The position numbers and the translations under genes are program-made. A DNA stretch of 64,000 nucleotides from Pterobdella sp. o SKG-2022 (taxonomy: Eukaryota > Annelida > Clitellata > Hirudinida > Piscicolidae). The stretch covers positions 12,850,038 through 12,914,037 of the forward strand of contig OZ038322.1 of NCBI GenBank assembly GCA_964035795.1. The letters run 5' to 3'. This document shows positions 1 through 13,300 of this stretch, piece after piece. The notes beneath the pieces are model-generated. The model had not been told where the DNA came from, searched no databases, and saw only the letters and a program-made list of their open reading frames with translations. The number at the start of each line of letters is the position of its first letter. Position 1 is the first letter of the stretch.

Positions 1-1135
1 AACTAAACGGGAAGTTTTTATATCTAAACATTTATATTAGAAACTTCAATATAAAGTACAAAAAAGTTTTTTCTCCAACCAATATTCGACTAAAAAAATT
101 ATGATATTTATACAAAATATAAATCGAACAACAATGAAATAGACAAATTCAATAAAAGTTAACATAAGCCTAATAATTAGTCCTCAAAAATATACAAATA
201 ATTTAAATTTCGAGTATAAATAGCTTCAAAACAACTTTTTATTCAGTAACACCTTGAAATAAATATCCAAAATAAAAGAGAAAAAAATGATATTCACACT
301 AAACTAATCGTATTACAAGAGTAAACTAATAAGTTAAATATACAAAGTTCTCAGGTTCAATACACACTGCTACAAAATGGGAGAGTAACACCAAAGTTTT
401 TTTTATCAAAAATTGTGCATCAAGGGCAGTGAATAGGAAAAGATTATAGTAACTACAACATGGTTTATCGTTGAAAGTAAATCCAGGAATTATAACACTA
501 TTCTTGAGAAATAAACTTAATAAATTGCAAATATATGGTATAAGACACTAGTTATGAAGATTCAAACCAAACTCTTGTATAACTCTGGTCATATGAGGTT
601 GATGAGATACTACGCAAGTGTTCGAAGATGGTAAAAATGGAGCTTATTTTCGTAAATACTCACAAGATAATATTCTAAAAATATAAAAATTCGGTTAGTA
701 TAAAAAAAATAGTAAATGATGGTGTAAATAATTTTTTAAATAAGTTAAAATGCAGACGTTGTCTTTGAGTATTGTAAAATTACTTTGACTCCCACACTGC
801 CAAAAATTGAAGACTCAACACTTGTAAAATCTTGCGAAAATGACCACTATAACAATAGCTTGAACCATGTTTTAATTTCAGAAAGACATTTAAAAATCAT
901 AAAAAAGTTTCAATATTTTTGTGAAGATTCCAAGCAGTTGGTTTAATGCAAATTATTTATTAGGTACCATTATAGTAAGTAGTTTCAATGGATATTTTTC
1001 CAATTGAATGATTTTTTCATGATGAGTAGGTAGACAACCTTGACGACGGGTTCCTTTCGCTTTGCCGTACAAAATTTGATCGAAACTTGCATTGAAAGCA
1101 TAAAAAAAATAAATATTTGAAAAACTTCTAAAGGA

Positions 1136-1224
<89 letters not shown>

Positions 1225-1381
1225 TGCTAAAGTGGTCTATGCCACTATAATAATAGTCGTTATTTGTTTGTTTGATTATTTCACACAAACGGCTTAAAAG
1301 TTAATTACGGGTTTATAAAAAATTCTTGGGAGATAAACTAAACCATATTTGAATAATTAAAATAAAAATGACACTAGAAAC
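1..1381. other. AT-rich non-coding sequence downstream of unc5
   Basis: No coding exon could be supported on either strand. The stretch lies 3' of the minus-strand UNC5 stop codon, so part of it is probably 3' UTR. I looked here for exons matching the UNC5 C-terminal death domain and found none. The only distinctive structure is a long TA dinucleotide tract. Confidence 0.5.
1137..1221. repeat. (TA)n microsatellite
   Basis: About 42 uninterrupted TA units lie between ordinary AT-rich sequence. The length is probably polymorphic or collapsed in assembly. The long Tyr-Ile open frame through it is an artefact of the repeat. Confidence 0.98.
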
Positions 1382-4300
1382 TTAAATTTCTGTGGTGTTA
1401 TGCTTTATAAAAAATACATTGGCTTCGTTTGGCCGGGATCTCTGAAAGATTCTAAGTGAAAAGGATATAGGAGAAGCTGCGCGAGTGGATGGATGGAGGT
1501 CTGTATAAGATGGATTTACGGACGGATGAATAGATGAGTGAATAGTTGGATTAATAGCTTGTAGAGTGAAAGAACAATGCATCAAAGACTGGGTGTTGTT
1601 CCAGATGTGACTAAAAGGAATTTCCTGTAATTTATTTTGAATGTTTTGATATATATCAAATGGAAAACATCAAAATATAATTTTTTAAAGATTTCAACTA
1701 TAATTGTTTTTTCAATTCTAGACATGATGTCTCACTAAACATCATATAAATCATAGATTTCATTTCAACCTTTTATTCCTCAAATGTTTCAAATCACTTC
1801 AAGTAATTCTAACCATGCATTGATCTGGTAGCACACACATCCACATCTCATCGAGATCATCTACACTGACACACATATGTGATTGATCTGCATGGAAGTT
1901 CATTATTTGTGTCTCGCCCAACAACAACCCTCCTAGTTCTTTTTCTACTTCTTCGACGCCCTGTCATTGAAATTATTAAAATTTTTAGTAAAAGTTATTA
2001 TTTTCAACCAAAGAATCTTTATTTTACTATCAAAATTGAGAACTGACTAGTAAGTGGTTACAGTTTCAAAAATAAATAAAATAAAAAAAACAAAAGCATG
2101 AACAAACTTTCATGGCGTCGAGAGTGTCTATGACGAAGTAGATCCTGATAATCATTTCTACTGATGGTGACACCAAGGGCGCATACACAGCCAGCCTTAA
2201 CCTTTTGCCCACTAGTCCAGGCATTTCATTTGGTGTAACGTTGTTGTAACAAGTATTCACAGATGGTTTTGAAAAGTCGTCTCTATCGCCGACCAGTAAG
2301 TATTGCCCAAGAAACGAGGTTACGAGCGTACAATGATTTTCTTCTAATTTTAAATTCAGACTTTTGTTTTGCGAAAGTTGGCAGGCCTTTAAATGGAAAA
2401 AATTATATTATGAACGTGATAGGTTTTTGTTTGTTATTGAGCTATCTTATTAAGCAAACCTTATAAAGGGGGTTTTGCTCGTAGTTTAATGCGCTGTGAT
2501 ACAAAGAGGCTTTCAAGTTGTTGGCCGTTTTATTTTGATTCGAAAAGTTTTTATTATTTTTGAGAACTGCTCTATTATTCATCAAATTATTAGAATTATT
2601 GTTGTTTTCTGAATTGCTTTGACTTTTACTATTACAATTTATTTTTTTTTGTGTATTATTGAAGATGCAGTGAGGGAACTTGATGACACAGGACTTCGAA
2701 AGCTTAATGTTGGTTGGACCACACACTATTACATCACTAAGAAGCGTTTGAGACTCTAAAAATTATAAATCAAAAATTAAAAATACGAAAAAAACATTTT
2801 TGTTTTCAATAGAACTTGTTTTACCATTATTACAATGGTCAAAGTAAAATAGTTATAAAACATCATCGTTTTACGTTCGTTTTCATGCTAGCATGGGTTG
2901 ATGTGTGAATCAAAGTTTTTAATCATATACCTCTCAATTTGGCTTTATCTTCATCCCCTCTACTCAATCCTATGAAAAACTCGCCAACTTCACCTCTGTT
3001 TAAAGCTCCCTCTGGAATCCACATGGATATACCTATCAAAAAACGCATTTTAATTACTTCTAGAAAACTTTCTATATCAGCTCAATATTTAATTATTAAT
3101 ATTTAGTATAAACTACGCTATAAGTAATATCAATAAACTAGACCGACTACTGTCAACCCCAGTTACTGGCTCATGTACAGCAGTAAAATTAAACATGATT
3201 ATTATATGTAATAAACATTAGCAAACCCGAATTATGGTCGGTCAAAAGTCCTCCAAACTCATCAATAGTCAAACAAGCGAGTGTTTGTAGGTTAATACTT
3301 GCAGAAACTTTATTGGCTAACAAAACGGCAAGAGGGTCGATGCTATATTTAGCATATAAGCCACTTTCTAAAGGACAATTCTTATTTTCGTCACTATAGT
3401 TGTTTTTATTATCTGTTTGTGGCTGTGCGTAGTTAGCACTAGTACTGTTATTTAGCACGTTTTCATTGATAATGTTGTTTTTGCTATCGTTGCAATAAAC
3501 GTTGTTAGAGATGTGATAGCTGTGCTGAGATTGGCTGAAAAGATTAGTATTATCTGTTGTGTGAGAATGCATGCTATCACAGGGACTAACACTCTTGTTG
3601 CTACTGCTATTCGTAGTTATATTTGCTTTTTTATTGCTGTTGTTGTTATTGCTTTCATTGATGAGAACAAAATTGGTGCTAACATTGTTATAGTTGTTTA
3701 TAAAGCTGTAATCATCGTATCCATTAATATTATCAGTGTTGAATCCATTATTATTAAGAATTTTATTGTTATTGCACGATTCGTTCAACGATTCGGTTAT
3801 ATCGGGTTTCAATAAGAGATTTGAAACTGTCGAATGATTTGATTAAAAATTATAAATTAAAATTTGATCGATAATAACAGAATAAAAGAAAAAAATAATT
3901 CTTTGAAAATCCACAATTATTAAAAAACTGCCATATGTTATTAGATTTTTAACTCACTTTTTTTTAATCCATTGAATTTTTTCTGTCGTTCTAAAAAAAT
4001 AAATTTTTAGGAGATATGAGGTTTTGATTAATTAAATATAACATATTCTAAAGTGACTTCAAAAGAAAACCTAACTGAAATATAAAATATTAGTTATTCA
4101 AAAACTTAATGAAATATGAAAAGATCAATAGAGAAATTTATGAAAATTATAATAGGGTATTGAAGAAGTATAAAAAGACGAACTTTTCATTTTATAACAG
4201 CAGAAAACGACTGCAAGTGCCGCTATAACGACAAAGAACAAGGCCAAAACCAATGGGATTATTTTGTAGGCTGGTGATGATGATCCTATAAAAATTTTCT

Positions 4301-7300
4301 TTATTTCAACAAAAATTAATATTTTGAAATTCATTTTTAATACAATAAAATGAATTTTCTAATGTGTGTATATAGCAATTTAACCTTTTACATAAGGTAA
4401 CTTAATTTTTTTAAACTCTAGTGAATGATTAGTATTTAATTAATTCTATAAGATTACTTAATAAATTCGTTTAAAATACATAGAAAGTCTCTACAAATTC
4501 TTACAAAAATGAATACAGTATAAAAAACCTTATATAATTTCACACTATTTTTAAGCAGTATTAAAAAATAATGTTTCATATTACAAGATGGCATTATAAA
4601 CCCCACATATCTCACCATCTGATGGATTGCATTGAACACAGACTTCAGTTTGCAAATCCTTGTCTCCACAGTATACACTTTCTGGCTGGTCACAATATCT
4701 GTAATTTGTATTTTTTATATAATTTGCTTCAATGCTTTTGACATTTTCCGATAAAATGGGCATTCTATAAAACTAATGATAAAATTGGAATTGTAAAAAT
4801 CATTATATCAATTAAATTATTAATAGAAATTAAATACTGATTTTTCTATTAGATATTTCCTAAATCTTACTATTTTTATTAAAAAAGCTTAATTTTTCAT
4901 GACAAATATTATTACCTCCGCTTTCTTGTTTTATTTAATTGATCATTTTCACCATAAACTTTTGAATTTAATTTAATCACTACTTTCCTAAAACATGCTC
5001 ACCAACCTCCTTTTGTATCTGAGGCAAGACACATCACACAGGGACCATTCCGACCATGAAGACCACTGACCCACGGCTGTTCAACCATTATGTTTCCAAA
5101 TTTCATTAAAACTATTTTATTTTTGAATATATATGAGCCAAGGGAAGCTTGTTTCAATTTTTTGATGATTTGTAATTTCGAAGAGTAAAGAATAAATTAA
5201 GTTTTTATATTAATATTCATTCATATTTCTATGAGATTATCAATTTTCATCTTAATCTTTTGAAATTTTTTAAAAATAATTGCATCTCACTTTAAAAAAT
5301 ATTTGTCACTTACTTAATCATGCATCTATTCACTCATGCTTTTTTCATTCATTCATTCATTTATATGCTCATCTCTCATGCTCACACATATTTCTTTATG
5401 TTCATATACATCTTCATTAATCCATCTTTTCAATCAATCACTCAATTATCCTTCAGTCTTTTCATCATCATCAATTTTCCTTTATTTTTGCTGATTTAAC
5501 AAATTTGATGACTTTTGGAATGTTTATTCACTCATTTCCCCATCAATCTTACAGCAAAATTTCCTATCAAAGTGACATTTTGAAAGATTCAAACTTTGCT
5601 CTGAAATTGTACTTTGAGATATATTGCAAACCAAATTACCTTCTTAATTAGCTATAAGATGCTTCAAAATTGTTCAATGTAATTTAATCTTGTTTTTCCT
5701 TGTGCGTTTAAAGTTCCTTTCTTAAGAATTTAAAATATTTATTTTGGCTAGCTTCCCGATAAATAATTTAGAATGATCGCTCAGAATTCAACATAAACGT
5801 TTCTTGATGAGCCTGTACTTGAAATTTAAAAGCTTAAAAAAACGCTTGAACTAGTCACGTGATCAGTTTGAGCATTCATACATAAAATACATAAAGTCAT
5901 GTTTTTTTCTTCACCCTCTGACATATTTGCAAATAACCTTTAGTTATTTATTTAGCTATTCATATTTTTTTCTATTCAAACATCTAACCATCCTTCAATC
6001 CATTCATGTAAAGTTTTTTGTTCATCCAATCAAAACCTGCCAAGCATAATCTTTGACCTCTGACACAATCACAACCAGGTCACTGACCTACTTCGTGATG
6101 TCATCATATTGACTTAATGAACGCGTGATTGGAAAAAAAACTACTAATGACTTAAACAAAATATTCAAAGTGCATAAGTTTGAAAGCATTTTGTGCATTT
6201 AGATAAAGTCGACATTACGAAAATATCAAACCTGTCAAAACGTCGAGCCTTTTATGTTAAATGTACTTAATGATCAAAAGTTTGAGTTAGGCAAAAAGCC
6301 TTTTCAACCCGATATATATTGAAGCTAACATCATGATTAATTAAAAAATTTAAACGAGATTGAAGGCCTGTTTAAGAAATTTCAAAGATAAATAGAATTT
6401 TTTAATATGCATAACTAAATAGGTTGCATCTAAAATACACACAGTTTTTATGAAAACAAAATCACAAGCAATGAATGCATTAGGAAATGCTTATTTGTTT
6501 TGTCGAACCTTCTAACTACGGAAATGATTTCGGTTGTAGTTATCATTGTTGTTTCATTATTACGATGTGTAATTTATATGTATGCTTTCATAAACAATTT
6601 CTATTAATTAATTAACATTTACTGATTTTTTTTCAACATATTTTTTTTTCGTTCCTTAAAATCATTCTAAAAATCAGTTAATCTTATTAAATTTTGAATT
6701 TCCATCTACCTATCTTTCATCCATCCGACTATCAACACAGTCCATACATCTATCCATCCGGCCATCCGTCGAAATAATTGGCTAACCATTTTAAGAGTTT
6801 TAAAACATGAAAAGCACAAAATTTTTCATCAAAAACCCTTATTTAGTTTCAAATTTATAGTTTAAAAGTTTTTTAATTTTTGTCAGTAATTTTTATATTT
6901 TAATTAAATTGAATTTAAAGCCCCTAATAGTACTATCATTATTTTTTTAAATTCAAATTACAACAGAGAAAACTAAATATATTAATAAAAACTCAGTAAA
7001 TAAATTAAATAATGAAAAAACAAGAATAATAAATATAATAATAATAAAAAAATTCATTAAACAGATAATTACCTTCACAAACGCAAGACACTTTTTGTTT
7101 GGACGCCCCTGAACAAGGAGTTCCTCCATTACGGGGTTGTGGATGTGTGCATGTGCGTTTACGCGTCTTTGTGCCTGGGTTTGTATGTACGTGTGTTAGC
7201 GTTTGGATGTATGTTCGATTCTACGTTTCAAAGTATTTGATTGATTAAAGGCTACGAAAAACATGATGTGATTAGACACAACGGTTCACAAATTCATCGA

Positions 7301-10300
7301 TGGAAAAAGCTTTCCGATTTGAAATCATCATCAAGCGACCTATATCTGAATAAGGTTTCTAAGCAAATTCAAAAGCTTCATGCATTATTACATCTATGTA
7401 CTATTGGTTTTATTTATATATCAGATTGTATAATTGTTTGTGCATTTATTAATCCTTGAAACTATAAAATATTGAGCATGAACGGGCTTCAGATATATTA
7501 ATTAGATCCGACATGAAGTTCAACACTCAAATTACATCTCATTTGATCTTCATCGCCGCCGACAGCTTTCCATTAAATAAGATTCATAATTCGTTCATTT
7601 TTAAACTAACATTAAATCACTCCCCATTAAAAATTTTCTTTAATTTTTATAAATGGTTATTATTTGATAGACGTATAGCGTATTTTGATATAAATTCATT
7701 ATTTATTTAACCTTATATAATTAATTAAAAATCGATTGATCTACTTATTGAACTTAATATTCTCTTATTATCACTTTTTCTAGGTACAAATATATTTTAT
7801 TTGATTCAGACAGCGCTATTAGTATAGCAACAAATAAAATGATATGCGGTAAGAAGTTACCACACCTCTAGCTCTCAGACATTTGCAGACTCCCCATTCA
7901 GACCACGAGCCCCATTCTCCATTCACTGTTTGAGACAATGTAATAGTTTTGAATTACACAATCGCACTGGAGCTGAGACTTCAAGAAATGTGCAGAATGC
8001 TTTTGAAAAGCATTAAAAATTTTTTAATTAATCTGTAAGGATATATAAAAAATTTTTTTAGGTTATCCGAAAAAACTTTACAACAAAAGTGAGTTAAAAG
8101 CGATTTTTTAAATGTAATCAAAAATAGAATGTTCAATGTATATTTAAATGAATTGCAAATAACTAGGTAAGAAGAGTAAGGGAGATTTGAGGGATTAAAA
8201 GAATTTGAGAAGTTCTAAAAGTGATTACTGAAGACATAAAGATTATTAAAATAAAATCATTTTTAGTTGAAAAATATGCAAAAAAAATTCATAGTTTTTA
8301 GACAAAAAAGCATATTAATTTAGGTATGAGTAATTAAGAAAATAAATCAATAAAGAGAGCAATCTGACCTTAAAAGATTTACTAGATAATTATCTATTTA
8401 TTTTAATTTATTGAAATTTTATTTGTTTTTTTAACGATATTGTATTTAAATAATATAGTTAAATCATTGGAAGCCATTAGCATTTAATTGAGGAACTTTG
8501 TAAGAGTTTGACCTATATGTGTTTCAAATAGAAGTAACGTTTTGTATCGATTTCATAAATGATTATTCACACTTGAAAAGTGGTTTTGCTGAGTTTTTTG
8601 TTTCGAAAAACATATTTATTAACTCAGTTTTGATTTTATCCTATTGTTAACTTTATTTCTGATCAAATCAAAAAATTGTGAAACCAACATTTCTTATAAA
8701 AATTGTGAAAACTTTAATTTTATAATTTTTTTGACTTTAATAATTTTATTTTTTAGTTTATTATCATTTATAAATGATGATAGGCTGGTTTCTTGTGTTA
8801 TCACAGCCACCAACATCGAAATCCGAGCCATGTGTAGCTGTTTGCATTCATAACATGCATGCAATGAATTATTTATATGAAAAAGTCCGGAACAATGTAT
8901 TAGGTATTTACTTATAAAAAATAATAATCAACAAAACCAAGCAAATAAAATCATAATAATGAATTGTTTTTTGAAGTCAAGACAAAGGACTTAGACGAGC
9001 AAACACGAGTCAAGAGTAATTAATGCTGATAATAATGGTTTTTGGGCTGAGATTTCAAATTAATTTTAATTATGTATCTCGATGGTTTTTTAAACTTTAA
9101 TTGATAATACTTTTGAATTTTTTAGTATATTTATTGGTTTTATGAGAAAAAAACTAAAAATAAAAGGCTAACAAAATAAGAATGGAACAAATACGAGTGG
9201 CCGAGTGTTATTTGAAGTACTTGATTAGGAAAATAAATGCACAGCTTTGGAGGAAATCACATAAAAATAAAAATAATAATCACTCCAAAAACAAAAATAA
9301 AATTTTTTAGAGAAAATCTTCCTTTGACATAAGCTTACGCGTTATATTGAAGATCGAGAATCAAACATAAAAACAAAGCCTCACCGTATACAATAAGTTG
9401 AGCCTCTGCGCTGGTAGTGGTACCAGCTACATTCTTCACCACGCATTGATACGAACCCTGGTGTTCGAATCCCACTTGTGGAATTATAAGACTGCCTTCG
9501 CTCGAGATTATATATGACGGGTCTTGAATGATCTCATGTGAGTCTTTAAACCACTTTATCTGATAAAGAACGGATGTAAGAGGGGATGGATGGAATAATG
9601 AATATTTTATTTTAAAATCATTGTGAATAAATTTTTTTCTCAATTTGAAAATTAAACATGGCTTGGAATCAAAGTTTAAACTTAGTTTTTTTTAAAGTGC
9701 TATCGAATAATGACTTAAAAGTCATTAAGGTGGCATTTATGGAGGGTTTTGAAGATTGATAGGTGAAGTATGACTGGAGCTATAAATAAAGATTTTTGTT
9801 TCAATGAATGATTTGTGAGCAAATGAAGTATTGATGGATGAAGATGTAAGACATGTGGAATCTTTGAGTTATCACTTGACAACTGCATTGATGGCTGAAG
9901 AAAGACAACGTATATGGCTCAATAATTTAAACAAATTCTCAAATTTATTTTTTTGAATTTAAAATTCAAATACAAATTTTGAACAAAATAACTAAATTTA
10001 AAACACAAAAACGATTGTTGAAAAACTGAAAAATATATCAATAAAATAGATAATTTAAACCCCTTACTACGGGAGAAGGAAGCGCTGAAGGAGGTGAACA
10101 AGGAAGTAAAGTAGAGGAATACAACTCTGTCCTGGTGTCCATTGGTTGCTGCTTGAAGTCTCTCTGAATGTCTGTGTGGTTCGTATTGGAATGTTCTTTA
10201 AAGGTTTTTGCTTTGTTGTATAGTATGATTTAACTAAACACAATAGTTGTTCGCAAGCTATTTAAATAGTGTTTCCACTTTTATGTTTATAAATTTTTAA

Positions 10301-13300
10301 AAGCATTTTTCAGTTCTTGAATTCGTATTGGTGTTTAATACTAATTAAAAATCGTATATTTGTTCTCCATTTTCTTTTAAATCATCAAAGCTATTTTCAA
10401 TTTCACTAATGGTGCTTGAAAATCTTTACAAAAACTTTAAGTTTGTTGTTTAAATAATTCTTCTAAGTGTTTTCATGTAAAAAGAGAATTTTTAGATAAA
10501 CTTGAATTTATTATTTGGCACGGTTTAGAAGATAATGAGCTCGGATATAAGCGTACAATTTTTCTCCATTATTTCATTGCGATGCAAAGCTTTCTCTCAA
10601 AACTATTAATTTCTAATAACATTTTTACCAGAATATTTGAGCGTCATTTTCAAAACTATTAATATATTTTATTGTATATCTTCCAAGCATTTAACCTGTA
10701 GGAAAGCATAACTCAAAATGAGAAGGACCACATGTTCCATTAATAGCTCTTTCTTTGACTTTTTTCGAAACATCTCTTCAGTATTTATTGGCTTTTTTAA
10801 AAAATAAATTGTTGCTTGTTGTTTTAGTCTATGTCGATTCTTTTGCTTGTCAACGCGAGATTTGAAAACATATTAAAAATTATGATTTAATTCAATTTCA
10901 ACTCAATTGAAAGGCACTATAGAGAAAATCTAATTATTAATGAAAAAATAGTTAAATAAAACGAAAATCTATAAAATAACCTGGAAATTATCAGAAAAGT
11001 ACAAGGGTTTTGAGTTTCATAGATCAATTAAATTGTTAAGTTTTGATATAGTTATCATACGACTTAATAAAACTTTTAAACCGCTGCGATTAATTTATTT
11101 CTATCTATAAATATCTAAAATGGCAAAAAAGTGATGTACTTTGCAATAATAAATAACTAAATAATAATATATGTTTTCTTTATTTGTCAATAATGACAAG
11201 TTGTTTTGTTTTAAGTGTTTCTCCATTTATCAACATTGATTCAACGTCTTCTAATAACGGAAAAATTACAAAAACATAATGAAAAAAAATAATCTCCAAG
11301 AATAACTACATTTTTCCCGATCAATAAACATTTTTTATCGAAGTCATGATTATTTTTCATTTATTTTTAAAAGTTTAAACAAAAAAGAACAAAATATTAC
11401 AAAAAATTAGGAATTATTTAGATAAACCTTGATCTTCCCGAACTATTTATTATATTTATCATTTGTTAATGATAATATATTCTTACGAGTTTTTAGGCTT
11501 GTTTGAGTCTTATAAATCTCGAAGTGAAAAAACCCATATTTCAGTAATGACATATTTTTCTAGCCTATAACCTTAAAGCCATCTCACTTCATCCTATTGG
11601 TAGAATGATTTCCTTGTTATTATTATGACTTAACCGTCTATATGCAAGTTTCCATCTTATTATTAATAAGACTTATTGAAGTGCCCTTATCATCTTTACC
11701 ATCGTAATATTTTTCATTTTATGCAGTCTTTCGAATAATATTTTAAATATACTATTTTTCCTTATTATATATCTATACTACTTTTGATATACGTTTGCCC
11801 TCGATAAATTTTGAAGTATGTACTATAAATATTTATTAAACAAAATTAAATATAAATTCTATTGAAAGGGGTATTTGTATTGCTCTCTACAAATGACAAC
11901 CTTTGCCAAAGCCTTTGAAATTTTAAGCAATTAGAAGTATCAAGTAGCTGGTTTTCTCATTAATTTTTAATAAAATCAGTTATAACTTGACTTTAATGTT
12001 TATATATCACTTTATTTTACAGTTTATATATCACTTTAAATTACAATTAATTTAAATATTGTTTTCTAATTGTTACGGCATAAATGTTTTGCCTATTAAA
12101 TTCATTCCTTTCACGCAGTCATCAAAACAACGATTTGTATTTCTTAGGTTTATATTGATTAGTCTTCAGCTAAAAACAAGCAAAAATTTCAGTTTTTTTA
12201 ATAATTTTTTTTATACTTTCTTTAATGAGCTCATAAAGCTAATAAAATGCTTTTAAGAAACTTAAACAAACTTTCAGACAGTTGATGCTTCGCAACATGT
12301 GTGTTCTCTTTCAAACTTAATTTCAAACTTTTTCACTTTTTAGTCAATTAGATAAAATTTCTATAGAATCATAACTATTGTGGAGTTTTCAAGGAAACAA
12401 TTCATATTAAGTGATTTGATGATGAAAGTTTATTCAGACCGTAAAATTTCATTTTCCTTGTTACCTTGTTAAAAATCTGATTCTAATCTAGATATTTTTG
12501 AAAAAAGAACAGAAAAAGTTGGTCATTGCTGTTTAGTTGAACTAAGTCGGATAAATTACTTAGAATTTATTGATATAGAACTGCCTCCCAAGTGAGACTA
12601 ATGAATAAATGGAAGCATTAAAAGTGATCTTGACTTCATAACTTCCTATCGTCGTAATGGAAATAAAAGCGAACCTACGAAACGTTAAAACGAAAAGATT
12701 TTACTGCGCAATTATAAATTTTCTGTCTTTTTTGAGAGATAAAAGGCATTATAATTATAGTAAGATCAATAAAGAGCATCTCTTTTGTATGTAACATTAT
12801 AAGGACTCACATGCGACAGAGATTTTAGCGGTGTTGGATTTCACGTTAGTGGCTGGTTGCCCCTTGGGTAAGTAGACAGCACTGCATTCACAATAATACT
12901 CTTCAGGATTTGCAGAACTTTCCAGCATCGTTTTAGTCACGTTGACTGTTGTTTTCAGAAACCTTCCTTGAGCGCTGTGGAGAGGACCATTGCGGTTTGG
13001 TTGTTCTTTATTCTGTTCAAAAAAAAAAATATTAATTATTTATCATTATCTATCAATCTTTTTTTAAAAACAAGTTTTCAGAAAAAAAAACATTGTTTAG
13101 ACCTTATCTTCACCGTCGTAAATTTCATCTTTGAGTGCTCTTTCTTTTGAGTTTTTATTAATGATTTCATTGACATGCTCAAAACTAATTTCTTCAGTAT
13201 TGAGGATGGAAGGTGGAAGCCAATGGTTGTCACACCTGAGAAACAAATAAAAACAATTTGAAAAATGAATCACATGATATACAGAGAAATTAAGCATATG

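Noticed and set aside
953..1288. Minus-strand frame with a long Tyr-Ile run
   Set aside because: It is produced by the (TA)n microsatellite. The downstream part shows no death-domain or other recognisable signature.
7241..7710. Two plus-strand open frames in the unc5 region
   Set aside because: They lie in an intron opposite the gene strand, with no splice sites or recognisable domain.
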